Part shown: positions 1 through 8,515 of the stretch, piece by piece
Numbering within the stretch: position 1 is the stretch's first letter
Layout of the letters: every line of letters begins with the position of its first letter
Assembly: GCF_014930365.1 (NCBI RefSeq)
Contig: NZ_JABXWI010000014.1
Coordinates: 62,001 to 126,000, forward strand
Origin: Streptomyces caniscabiei
Lineage (GTDB): Bacteria; Actinomycetota; Actinomycetes; Streptomycetales; Streptomycetaceae
Reading direction: 5' to 3'
DNA length: 64,000 bases
The notes under the pieces: model-generated
Database searches by the model: none
Told to the model about the DNA's origin: nothing
Seen by the model: the letters and a program-made list of their open reading frames with translations, nothing else
Program-made: the position numbers and the translations under genes

Positions 1-3000
1 CGACGGCCCGCAACAGCTCGGTGCGGCCGCTGCCGGCCGGCCCCTCGATCAGCAGATGGGGGCCCTCGGCGACGAGGTCCACGGAGACGGGTCCGCGCGG
101 CCCGGCGCCGAGCACGGCCCAGGCGCGCCCCCCGAGCGCCGTCGTGTCGTCGCCCGCGCCCGCCCAGCGCGCCATCAACGACGCCGGTGTGGCCCGCGCG
201 AGCCCCAGCTCGTCCAGCAGCCGCGCCGACTGCGGCAACGGCGCCGACACCCGCGCCTGCCGGTCGCCGGCCGCCCCGTCCGTCCGCAACGGCGCGAGCG
301 CCCGCGCGAACCGCTCCGCCCACGCCGCCGACACCGCGTCCAGCGTGGCCACCGTGCCGTGGTTCAGCAGGCCGGGCGCCTCCCGCGCGTCGAGCGAGAG
401 GATGTCCCGGGTGCCGGGATGCGTCCGCTCGTCGGCACCGGAGCGCGCGCCGCCCGAGAGGTCGAGAGCGGTGTGCGTACGGCTCACCACGGCGGGGTCC
501 ACCTGAGCGGAACCACGGGCCAGGTCGGGCCGTCCCGGACGTTCCGTGTGGTCGGGGCGGGGACGACCCGGCGAGGCGTCGGACGCCGTACCGCGCGCGT
601 GGTCCACGGGCTCCTGCGACGGGCGACCGGCGCCCCCGCCCTGCCCGGCCGCACCGCCGTGCGCCGCGCCCGGGCGTCCACCGACTCCGCCGACCGCCGG
701 CCCCGTCGCCCCGGCGCCACTCACCGCGCCATGCCCGGCGGAGGTGACGCGCAGGAGCCGCAGCGCCGTGGCGACGTCACCGCTGAGGAGGGCGACGGCC
801 CCGCACGCGCGGAACGCGGGGGAGACCTCGCAGGCCGCCGTGTACGTCTCCGTCACCGGTGAGGCCGGCGACGCGGACTCCGTCTCGGCGAGGCACACGA
901 CATGGATCCCGGCGACGGGCCCCTCCTGCGCCAGCCGCACCACGGCCTCGCGCACATCGGCGCCCCCGGGGTCACCGTCCACGATCACCACCGTGTACGG
1001 CCCCGCGAAACCGGCGCCCGCCGGTCCGTCTTCCCGGGCCCACGACGGCCGCCGCGCGCTCCGCCGGCCAGTGCCGCCTTCAGCCGCCCCGGTCCCGCGA
1101 TCGGCCGGGCCCGTCGCCCCGGGGGGCGTAATTCCGCCGGTCGTACGACCGGCGCCCGCGCCCGGTGTGCTCCCGGGAGCGTGGCCCGCCGCGTCCGCCG
1201 CGTGGTCCTCGACGCGGCGCAGCAACTCGTCCAGCCGGGCCGTGGTCTGCTCGCGGTCGTAGGCGAGGAGGAGGCGGCAGTCCTGGCCGTGGGCGGGGCG
1301 GAGATGGGGGAGCCAGCCGAGCCAGGACCAGTCACCGGCGCGCTCCTCGGTGGAACGGGCGCGGTCCGCGCTGATCAGGACCAGTTCCAGGGTGTCGGGG
1401 GAGTGCAGCGCGGCGAGCTGGGCCACGACCGCGCGGGTCAGGCCCATGAGCCGGGGGCGCGGCCCGGCCAGCCCCAGCGCGCCGACCTCCCGCAGCCCGG
1501 TGGTCACCGGTACCGCCGGCAACAGTCCTGATCCGTCCGGCGCCGCCCGGTCCGCCGTGCCCAGCCGCACCGTCAGCGCTTCCGGGTGCCCCGGCCCGCG
1601 CTCCCACAGCCGGGCGCCGGGTCCGAGCGCGGTGAGCAGCAGCGCGGCCGGGTCCGGCCAGGTCTCGGGCAGCCGCTCCCCGGCCGCCGGGAACACCGAG
1701 GCCGGCGCCCCGCGCTCGTCCTCGTCGTCCTCCGTGTCGTACTCGTACGGGTCGTACTCGGCGCCCGACTGTGTGCGCCCGCCGGTCAGCCGCCGTGCCC
1801 AGGCCCCGAACCCGCTCCGTTTGCGCAGGCCACGCGGCACGTCCGTGCCCCGGAGAGGCGTGCCCTTGCGCGTACCGGACTCGGGGGGCTCACCACCGCT
1901 CCCGAAGCCGTCGTCACCGGACATGCCGTCGTCACCGAACCCGCCGACCTCACCGGCACGCGCGTCACCCGCGCCGCGCGCGTCACCCGCACCCCGCAAG
2001 TCACCCGCGCCGCGCGCGTCGCCCGCGAAGGGTTCGTGGCCGTCGCGCGGACGGCCATGAGCCTCCGCCTCGAACGCGCCCCCGCCGCCCTCGCCGGCAC
2101 CCGCCCGCACGGCCCCTCGGCCGGCACCGGGCGCGTCCCCCCGCCCCGCCCCTCCGGCCTCCCCGGACCCCGCACTCCCCGTGGACCGCTCGACGCCCGT
2201 GGTCCGCTCGATCCCCGGCACCCCGCCCTGCCCCGGCACCGTCCGCCGCTCGGTACGCCCGTGCCCGGCGGCCTCGGCCTCCGGCGCCCCCGCACCCGTA
2301 CGGGACCCGCCGCCCGAACCGGTACCCGGGCCGGCGCCGGAGCCGCTGTCGTCCGCCGCCGCCGCGCCCCCCGCCGCGACCCGGACATGCCCCTCCCCGT
2401 CAGGTGTCGTACCGACCCCCCGCGCCCCCGACGACGAGGCCAGCCGGAGCGCGGACTCGCCGATGCGCAGGAGCGCGCCCGGGGCCAGGCGGACCGGGCG
2501 GTCGCCGACACGGGTGCCGTCGAGCGTGGTGCCGTTGGTGGAGCCGAGGTCGACCACGGAGACCCGGCCGTCGGCGGAGAGGGTGACCGCGCAGTGGAGA
2601 CGGGAGACGTCCGGGTCGTCGAGCGGGACGTCGGCGTCGGCGGAGCGGCCGATGTGGATCTTGCCGCCGTGCAGCAGATGGACGCCGCCCGCGTCGGGGC
2701 CGGCCACGACGTGCAGCTGCGCGGCGGCCTCGTCGACCTCGGGGCCCGGCTCGGAGGGGGCGCCCAGGGAGAGCACCGCGCCGTCGATCAGGGGCGGCTC
2801 GCCCAGGGTGCAGCGCTGGGCGTCGAGGCGCTCCGCACCGGCGTACAGCACGACCTGTCCGCCGCCGACCTCCCGGCTGCGCTCCAGGCGCTCCGCGCCA
2901 CCCTCCCCGACGGCGGAGGCGAGGCCCGAGGCCACGGCGGCGAGGGCCGTCCCGGCGGGCGCCGTGACCAGCACGTCGCAGGCCGTGGCACGTCCTCGCG

Positions 3001-3049
3001 GCTCGGAGGGTGGTCCCAGCGGGTCTACGACGGTCAGCCGGATCTGCAT
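1..3049 (-). CDS. FHA-domain FtsK/SpoIIIE (EccC-like) ATPase, partial
   Basis: The frame opens at ATG 3049, with GGAAGGGA about 12 bases upstream, and stays open for 1016 codons to the window edge, so the C-terminal part lies outside. Residues about 115-200 are an FHA domain (GRS, SRLHC, STNGT), a phosphothreonine-binding fold. Residues about 200-430 are rich in Pro, Gly and Arg and include a GAGDARGAGD repeat (bases about 1960-2030). The remainder resembles FtsK/SpoIIIE/EccC translocase ATPases; a Walker A motif GPAGSGRT at bases 20-43 has Arg where Lys is usual. It is divergent from two Ser/Thr kinase genes, so a phosphorylation link is plausible (inference). No EsxA/EsxB or other type VII genes are in view. 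As I recall, an FHA-FtsK gene occupies this place in S. coelicolor. Confidence 0.85.
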   Translation of the reverse strand, partial: MQIRLTVVDPLGPPSEPRGRATACDVLVTAPAGTALAAVASGLASAVGEGGAERLERSREVGGGQVVLYAGAERLDAQRCTLGEPPLIDGAVLSLGAPSEPGPEVDEAAAQLHVVAGPDAGGVHLLHGGKIHIGRSADADVPLDDPDVSRLHCAVTLSADGRVSVVDLGSTNGTTLDGTRVGDRPVRLAPGALLRIGESALRLASSSGARGVGTTPDGEGHVRVAAGGAAAADDSGSGAGPGTGSGGGSRTGAGAPEAEAAGHGRTERRTVPGQGGVPGIERTTGVERSTGSAGSGEAGGAGRGDAPGAGRGAVRAGAGEGGGGAFEAEAHGRPRDGHEPFAGDARGAGDLRGAGDARGAGDARAGEVGGFGDDGMSGDDGFGSGGEPPESGTRKGTPLRGTDVPRGLRKRSGFGAWARRLTGGRTQSGAEYDPYEYDTEDDEDERGAPASVFPAAGERLPETWPDPAALLLTALGPGARLWERGPGHPEALTVRLGTADRAAPDGSGLLPAVPVTTGLREVGALGLAGPRPRLMGLTRAVVAQLAALHSPDTLELVLISADRARSTEERAGDWSWLGWLPHLRPAHGQDCRLLLAYDREQTTARLDELLRRVEDHAADAAGHAPGSTPGAGAGRTTGGITPPGATGPADRGTGAAEGGTGRRSARRPSWAREDGPAGAGFAGPYTVVIVDGDPGGADVREAVVRLAQEGPVAGIHVVCLAETESASPASPVTETYTAACEVSPAFRACGAVALLSGDVATALRLLRVTSAGHGAVSGAGATGPAVGGVGGRPGAAHGGAAGQGGGAGRPSQEPVDHARGTASDASPGRPRPDHTERPGRPDLARGSAQVDPAVVSRTHTALDLSGGARSGADERTHPGTRDILSLDAREAPGLLNHGTVATLDAVSAAWAERFARALAPLRTDGAAGDRQARVSAPLPQSARLLDELGLARATPASLMARWAGAGDDTTALGGRAWAVLGAGPRGPVSVDLVAEGPHLLIEGPAGSGRTELLRAV

Positions 3050-3204
3050 CGCCGTCAGCGGTCCCTTCCGCGCGGGCACCCGCGACGACGAGGACGAGAC
3101 TGCGCGGTCCCCACCGCAGACTTCCCCCACCGCTTCACGGGCACGTCGGCCAGTACTGGAGGCATCCTCGCACCTGCCACTGACAACTCGCCCGCCGCCC
3201 GGCG

Positions 3205-3274
3205 TCAAGTGATCTTGATTGGTCGGCTCTGCCCCCAAAAATGCCTGACCAGTGCCCACCAGATGATCACTTGA
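3205..3274. promoter_or_regulatory. Divergent intergenic region with 10-bp inverted repeat
   Basis: The 506-base gap between the FHA-FtsK gene and the kinase gene holds no convincing ORF. TCAAGTGATC (3205-3214) and GATCACTTGA (3265-3274) are perfect inverted copies 50 bases apart, with a shorter TGGTC/GACCA pair (3221-3225, 3247-3251) nested inside. It could be a paired operator or a cruciform serving both divergent genes. Function is inferred from position only. Confidence 0.4.
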
Positions 3275-3555
3275 GATCGGTCACGTCCGTATCGCGGCCG
3301 CATTCGGGATCGGTCCCGTCCGCATCCGGAACCCGACCGACCCCCGCACGGCAACCAAGCGCCCACGAGGGAGCGTCTTTCCATCGAACGCACACGGGTA
3401 CCCGTACGTACTCGAACCACAGCAAGCGGACAGAGTGGGCAGGAAGAGTCGGGAAGTGAACAGCCCGGTCCCGTGGACGGCCGCACTACAGTGGTCGGAA
3501 CGTCCGCGGGAACTCAGGGCGTGACCAGGCAAGCAAGCAACAGGGAGCGCATGAC

Positions 3556-5277
3556 GTGCGGCCGGTAGGCAGTAAGTACCTCCTTGAGGAGCCGATTGGA
3601 CGCGGCGCCACAGGCACGGTCTGGCGCGCCCGCCAGCGGGAGACCGCCGGGGCCGAGGCGGCCGTGCCCGGCCACCCCGGCGAGACCGTCGCGATCAAGG
3701 TCCTCAAGGAGGAGCTCGCGAGCGACGCGGACATCGTGATGCGGTTCCTGCGGGAGCGCTCCGTCCTGCTCCGGCTCACCCACCCGAACATCGTGCGCGT
3801 CCGCGACCTCGTCGTCGAGGGCGATCTGCTGGCCCTGGTCATGGACCTGGTCCAGGGCCCCGACCTGCACCGCTACCTCCGCGAGAACGGCCCGTTCTCG
3901 CCCGTCGGCGCGGCCCTGCTCACCGCCCAGATCGCCGACGCGCTCGCCGCCAGCCACGCCGACGGCGTCGTCCACCGCGACCTGAAGCCCGCGAACGTCC
4001 TGCTCAAGCAGGGCGGCGGCGAGATGCACCCGATGCTGACGGACTTCGGCATCGCCCGGCTCGCCGACTCCCCGGGCCTGACCCGCACCAGCGAGTTCGT
4101 CGGCACGCCCGCGTACGTCGCCCCCGAGTCCGCGGAGGGCCACCCGCAGACCTCCGCCGTCGACATCTACGGCGCCGGCATCCTGATGTACGAACTGGTC
4201 ACCGGACGCCCGCCGTTCAACGGCCAGTCCGCGCTCGAAGTGCTGCACCAGCACCTCAGCGCCGAACCGCGCCGCCCCTCCACCGTCCCCGACCCGCTGT
4301 GGACGGTCATCGAGCGCTGCCTGCGCAAGAACCCGCGCGAACGGCCCAGCGCCGTCAACCTCGCCCGCGCGCTCCGCATCGTCGCCGAGGGCGTCGGCGT
4401 GCACGCGAACTCCATGCAGATCGCCGCCGCCGAGGGCGTGGGCCACATCCTCGCCCCCGACCCGGCCCCGGCACAGGTGCCGGGCGCCGCCCCGGACCCC
4501 TTCGGCTCGGCCGACGCGACGCAGGTGCTGCCGCACGGCGCCGGCGCGTACGACCCGAACGCCGCGACCAGCGTCCTCCCGCACACCTCGGGACCGGCGG
4601 GCTCGGGCGACCCCACCACCGTGCTCCCGCACACCGGCGGCGCCGACCCGACGTCCGTCATGCCGCCGGTGCCGTCGCACGACCCCGGCGGGCAGCCGCC
4701 GGAGCAGCCGCACCCCTGGCAGAACCAGCTCCGCGCGGCCCGCGACCGCAACGAGCAGACACAGGTCCAGTACCTCGACCCCAGCGAGGACCCGCTGCGC
4801 CGCCGGCCCCAGCGGCAGGCGGGCCGTCCGCAGCAGGCGCCGCAGCAGCCCCAGCAGCAGCCGCGTCGGCAGCAGCGTCCGCCGCAGGGCGGGCCCGGCC
4901 CCGGGTACGGCCATCCGCAGCAGCAACAGCAGCCGTACGCCCCAGCGCCCGCGCGGCAGCCACAGCGCCGGCAGCCGGAGCGGTACGCGCCCGCGCCGCA
5001 GCCGCAGCAGCCGGCGCCCCGGCCCCAGCGGGAGCCCCGGCCGCCGCGTGAGCCGCGTCAGCGCAGCGCCAACCCGATGCGGATCCCGGGGCTCGGGTGC
5101 CTCAAGGGATGCCTGTTCATGATCGTGCTGCTCTTCGTCGGCGGCTGGCTGATCTGGGAGTTCACGCCGCTGCAGGAGTGGGTGGGCACCGGCCAGAGCT
5201 GGTGGGGCCAGCTCTCGGACTGGGGCGGCGAAGTGGGCAAGTGGGTGCGGGACTTGGACAACGGCTCCGGTTCGTAG
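3556..5277 (+). CDS. pkaA: Membrane Ser/Thr protein kinase PkaA
   Basis: Eukaryotic-type (Hanks) protein kinase of 573 residues. The start is GTG 3556; the ATG five bases upstream hits a stop at once, and CAGGGAG lies about 10 bases upstream. The kinase domain (residues about 7-270) has the glycine loop GRGATGTVW, the AIKVL lysine, HRDLKPANVLL and DFGIARL, all catalytic residues present. Residues about 310-500 form a long linker with TQVLPH/TSVLPH-like repeats, then Pro/Gln-rich sequence. One hydrophobic segment near residue 520 (GCLFMIVLLFVGGWLIW) should anchor it, leaving about 35 residues outside. With the adjacent kinase and the FHA gene it forms a likely phospho-signalling set. The symbol rests on recalled S. 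coelicolor order. Confidence 0.9.
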   Translation: MRPVGSKYLLEEPIGRGATGTVWRARQRETAGAEAAVPGHPGETVAIKVLKEELASDADIVMRFLRERSVLLRLTHPNIVRVRDLVVEGDLLALVMDLVQGPDLHRYLRENGPFSPVGAALLTAQIADALAASHADGVVHRDLKPANVLLKQGGGEMHPMLTDFGIARLADSPGLTRTSEFVGTPAYVAPESAEGHPQTSAVDIYGAGILMYELVTGRPPFNGQSALEVLHQHLSAEPRRPSTVPDPLWTVIERCLRKNPRERPSAVNLARALRIVAEGVGVHANSMQIAAAEGVGHILAPDPAPAQVPGAAPDPFGSADATQVLPHGAGAYDPNAATSVLPHTSGPAGSGDPTTVLPHTGGADPTSVMPPVPSHDPGGQPPEQPHPWQNQLRAARDRNEQTQVQYLDPSEDPLRRRPQRQAGRPQQAPQQPQQQPRRQQRPPQGGPGPGYGHPQQQQQPYAPAPARQPQRRQPERYAPAPQPQQPAPRPQREPRPPREPRQRSANPMRIPGLGCLKGCLFMIVLLFVGGWLIWEFTPLQEWVGTGQSWWGQLSDWGGEVGKWVRDLDNGSGS

Positions 5278-5328
5278 GGCGCCTCATGGCTCGGGGGTGC
5301 GGGTTTCGTCGGCGGGTGCGGCTCCGGC

Positions 5329-5417
5329 GGGGCTGATCGCGCAGTTCCCCGCGCCCCTTGGCAACCCGGGCGCACCCCATGCTTTTAAGGGGGGCGGGGA
5401 ACTGCGCGATCAGCCCC
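5329..5417. repeat. Dispersed inverted repeat, full copy
   Basis: Perfect 24-bp arms (5329-5352 and 5394-5417) built round GCGCAGTTCCCCGC flank a 41-base spacer. The same core recurs in many intergenic regions of this window. It lies in the 321-base gap between the two kinase genes; I see nothing else there apart from a TAGGAG ribosome site before the second gene. As RNA it would be a very stable hairpin, so terminator or attenuator activity is possible. Confidence 0.85.
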
Positions 5418-5598
5418 CACTCACCCGCACCCGCCAACGAACCCAAGCCCCCCACCCCCATCCGCGCACCCCGCCCGCCCCAACGGCGCACACCATGGGG
5501 ACTTGTCGACATCCGAGGGGTGATTTCCGCCGCGGCGGTGAACCTGGGGTCCCCGGGCGCGTAGCTTTGTCGCCAACACGCGGCCTGTAGGAGCAGTC

Positions 5599-6837
5599 TT
5601 GGGACGGAAGATCGGAAGCCGGTACACCGCGAACCAGATTCTGGGGCGGGGCAGCGCCGGCACGGTGTGGCTGGGTGAGGGCCCGGAGGGCCCCGTCGCC
5701 ATCAAGCTGCTGCGCGAGGACCTCTCCTCCGACCAGGAACTCGTCAGCCGCTTCGTCCAGGAGCGCACCGCGCTGCTGGGCCTCGACCACCCGAACGTGG
5801 TCTCCGTACGCGACCTCGTCGTCGACGGCAACGACCTCGCCCTCGTCATGGACCTCGTCCGGGGCACGGACCTGCGCACCCGCCTCGACCGGGAGCGGCG
5901 CATGGCCCCCGAGGCGGCGGTCGCCATAGTGGCCGACATCGCCGACGGCCTGGCGGCGGCGCACGCGGCCGGCGTCGTCCACCGGGACGTCAAGCCGGAG
6001 AACGTACTGCTGGACATGCAGGGCCCCCTCGGCCCCGGCGGCGCGCACCCGGCCCTCCTCACCGACTTCGGCGTCGCCAAGCTGATCGACTCTCCCCGCC
6101 GCACCCGCGCCACAAAGATCATCGGAACACCGGACTATCTCGCCCCCGAGATCGTCGAGGGCCTGCCGCCCCGCGCGGCCGTGGACATCTACGCCCTCGC
6201 GACCGTGCTCTACGAGCTGCTGGCCGGGTTCACCCCGTTCGGCGGCGGCCACCCCGGCGCCGTGCTGCGCCGCCATGTCACCGAGACGGTCGTCCCGCTG
6301 CCCGGTATCCCCGAGGAGCTGTGGCAGCTGCTGGTGCAGTGCCTCGCCAAGGCGCCGGCCTCGCGGCTGCGGGCCTCGGAGCTGGCCGCGCGGCTGCGGG
6401 AGCAGCTGCCGCTGCTGGCGGGGATGCCGCCGCTCGACGTCGACGAGCCGGGGACGGAGTCCGGCGACGGGTACGAGGAGGCGCCCGCCGAGGCGGAGGC
6501 GCCGCGGGAGCGGGTGCGGCGCGGGGCGGTGCCGCTGGTGCCGGGGGCCAAGCCGGACTCCAACCGGGACACCCATACGTCGATGCGGGTGCCGGGCCCG
6601 GACGAGCTGGCGGGGGGTGCGCGGGGAACGGCGCGGGTGCCCCGGCCGACGGGGGCGCCCCGGCCGGGTTCGGCGCGGAACCGGGGGAGTGCGGTGCGGC
6701 GGCGCCGGATCACCCTGGGGGCGGCGGCGGTGGCGTTGATCGCGGCGGTGGGGGTGGGGACGTGGGCGGCGACGTCGGGGGACGACGACGGGGGAGCGCC
6801 GACGGACACGAAGAATTCGGCGCCGGGGAATCCTTGA
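5599..6837 (+). CDS. pkaB: Membrane Ser/Thr protein kinase PkaB
   Basis: Hanks-type kinase of 412 residues. The start is TTG 5599 with TAGGAG eight bases upstream. The kinase domain (about 5-265) carries GRGSAGTVW, AIKLL, HRDVKPENVLL and DFGVAKL, followed by APE. A basic juxtamembrane stretch (RRRRIT) precedes a single hydrophobic segment near residue 375 (GAAAVALIAAVGVGTWAA) and a short acidic tail. It parallels the upstream kinase but lacks the Gln-rich linker, suggesting an old duplication. The two genes are separated by a repeat-bearing gap, so they may not be fully co-transcribed. Confidence 0.9.
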   Translation: MGRKIGSRYTANQILGRGSAGTVWLGEGPEGPVAIKLLREDLSSDQELVSRFVQERTALLGLDHPNVVSVRDLVVDGNDLALVMDLVRGTDLRTRLDRERRMAPEAAVAIVADIADGLAAAHAAGVVHRDVKPENVLLDMQGPLGPGGAHPALLTDFGVAKLIDSPRRTRATKIIGTPDYLAPEIVEGLPPRAAVDIYALATVLYELLAGFTPFGGGHPGAVLRRHVTETVVPLPGIPEELWQLLVQCLAKAPASRLRASELAARLREQLPLLAGMPPLDVDEPGTESGDGYEEAPAEAEAPRERVRRGAVPLVPGAKPDSNRDTHTSMRVPGPDELAGGARGTARVPRPTGAPRPGSARNRGSAVRRRRITLGAAAVALIAAVGVGTWAATSGDDDGGAPTDTKNSAPGNP

Positions 6838-6893
6838 CCGGGGCGCCTCAGAGCTCGGGGGTTCGGGTGCGTCGGCGGGTGCGGCTCCGGTGC

Positions 6894-7027
6894 GGCTTCT
6901 CGCGCAGTTCCCCGCGCCCCTGAAAGATCAGGCCCCTGCGGGCCTGAAAGATCACGGCCCTGCGGGCCTGAAAAGCATGGGGCGCAGCCCCTGCTTTTCA
7001 GGGGCGTGGGGAACTGCGTGAGAAGCC
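6894..7027. repeat. Dispersed inverted repeat, expanded copy
   Basis: Arms containing GCGCAGTTCCCCGCGCCCCT and its near-complement (two G-T changes on the right) flank a spacer in which CCTGCGGGCCTGAAA-type units are duplicated. It sits between the second kinase gene and prfB and could form one long hairpin. Confidence 0.8.
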
Positions 7028-7103
7028 CCATCCACCCGCGGCCGAAGTACATGCCCCAGCCACCCCGCATGGCTTGCCCGGCGGAGCCGTTACGCTGGGG
7101 GGC

Positions 7104-8207
7104 GTGGCAGTCGTCGATGTATCCGAAGAGCTGAAGTCCCTCTCCTCGACCATGGAGTCGATCGAGGCCGTTTTGGACCTCGACAAGCTGAGGGCAGACA
7201 TCGCCGTGCTCGAGGAGCAGGCGGCCGCGCCGTCCCTGTGGGACAACCCGGACGAGGCGCAGAAGATCACCAGCAAGCTCTCCCACCTCCAGGCCGAGGT
7301 CAGGAAGGCGGAGGCGCTGCGCGGTCGCATCGACGACCTCAGCGTCCTCTTCGAGATGGCCGAGGAGGAGGACGACCCGGACACCCGCGCCGAGGCCGAG
7401 GCGGAGCTGACCTCCGTCAAGAAGGCGCTGGACGAGATGGAGGTCCGTACCCTCCTGTCCGGCGAGTACGACGCCCGTGAGGCCCTCGTCAACATCCGCG
7501 CCGAGGCCGGTGGCGTCGACGCCGCCGACTTCGCCGAGAAGCTGCAGCGGATGTACCTGCGCTGGGCGGAGCAGAAGGGCTACAAGACCGAGATCTACGA
7601 GACCTCGTACGCGGAGGAGGCGGGCATCAAGTCCACCACCTTCGCCGTGCAGGTCCCCTACGCCTACGGCACGCTCTCCGTGGAGCAGGGCACCCACAGG
7701 CTCGTCCGTATCTCCCCCTTCGACAACCAGGGCCGGCGCCAGACGTCCTTCGCCGGTGTCGAGGTCCTGCCCGTGGTCGAGCAGACCGACCACATCGAGA
7801 TCGACGAGTCCGAGCTGCGCGTGGACGTCTACCGGTCCTCCGGTCCCGGCGGCCAGGGCGTCAACACCACCGACTCCGCCGTGCGGTTGACCCACCTCCC
7901 GACCGGCATCGTCGTCTCCTGCCAGAACGAGCGGTCGCAGATCCAGAACAAGGCCACCGCGATGAACGTCCTCCAGGCGAAGCTGCTGGAGCGGCAGCGC
8001 CAGGAGGAGCGGGCCAGGATGGACGCCCTCAAGGACGGCGGCAGTTCCTGGGGCAACCAGATGCGTTCGTACGTCCTGCACCCGTACCAGATGGTCAAGG
8101 ACCTCCGCACCGAGTACGAAGTCGGCAACCCCGAGGCCGTGTTCAATGGCGAGATCGAGGGGTTCCTGGAGGCCGGAATTCGCTGGCGCAAGCAGCAGGA
8201 GAAGTAG
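7104..8207 (+). CDS. prfB: Peptide chain release factor 2
   Basis: RF2 ends translation at UGA and UAA codons. The 367-residue protein has the tripeptide anticodon SPF (in VRISPFDNQG) and the catalytic GGQ (SSGPGGQGVNTTDSAV), with the usual helical N-terminal domain. The start GTG 7104 follows GGGGGG and gives the standard N-terminus VAVVDVSEEL. The frame is continuous, so the programmed +1 frameshift that autoregulates prfB in many bacteria is absent. A perfect hairpin terminator follows at once. Confidence 0.96.
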   Translation: MAVVDVSEELKSLSSTMESIEAVLDLDKLRADIAVLEEQAAAPSLWDNPDEAQKITSKLSHLQAEVRKAEALRGRIDDLSVLFEMAEEEDDPDTRAEAEAELTSVKKALDEMEVRTLLSGEYDAREALVNIRAEAGGVDAADFAEKLQRMYLRWAEQKGYKTEIYETSYAEEAGIKSTTFAVQVPYAYGTLSVEQGTHRLVRISPFDNQGRRQTSFAGVEVLPVVEQTDHIEIDESELRVDVYRSSGPGGQGVNTTDSAVRLTHLPTGIVVSCQNERSQIQNKATAMNVLQAKLLERQRQEERARMDALKDGGSSWGNQMRSYVLHPYQMVKDLRTEYEVGNPEAVFNGEIEGFLEAGIRWRKQQEK

Positions 8208-8231
8208 GCCTCCAGAATTCAGCGCTTTGTC

Positions 8232-8272
8232 GACAAGGCAACTGCCTCCCCCTGGGAGGCAGTTGCCTTGTC
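8232..8272 (+). terminator. Terminator after prfB
   Basis: Perfect 19-bp arms (8232-8250 and 8254-8272) with a 3-base loop lie 24 bases after the prfB stop, with no U tract, as is common in Streptomyces. The rest of the 308-base gap holds no convincing gene; a small TTGAC-GAG-GTCAA dyad at 8314-8326 may belong to the promoter of the next gene. Confidence 0.85.
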
Positions 8273-8515
8273 TGTGTGGGGATGTCTGGGTCTTACGTCA
8301 CACTCACATGTTATTGACGAGGTCAAATGCGGTGAACGGGACATCGCGTACGCAACGACCTTGACGTTGCTGGAAAAACTGGGAAGGCTGACGTATGGCA
8401 TGCGCATTACTGGGGCGCATGTGAACCGGGTGACTTCGAACCAACCGACTGCTCCCGTTGATCGCGGCCCCGGGCGCTGCTCCATTTACTGATAGCTACT
8501 GGGGGTAGCAGCCAT

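Noticed and set aside
1..3049. Type VII (ESX) secretion locus
   Set aside because: Only the FtsK-like gene is seen; EsxA/B, EccB/D/E and mycosin genes are absent from the window, so no system call is made.
7104..7200. Programmed frameshift in prfB
   Set aside because: The frame is continuous from GTG 7104 and has no in-frame TGA with a slippery CTT.
8268..8492. Small plus-strand ORF between prfB and the surface-protein gene
   Set aside because: It overlaps the terminator, has no ribosome site and no protein-like pattern.
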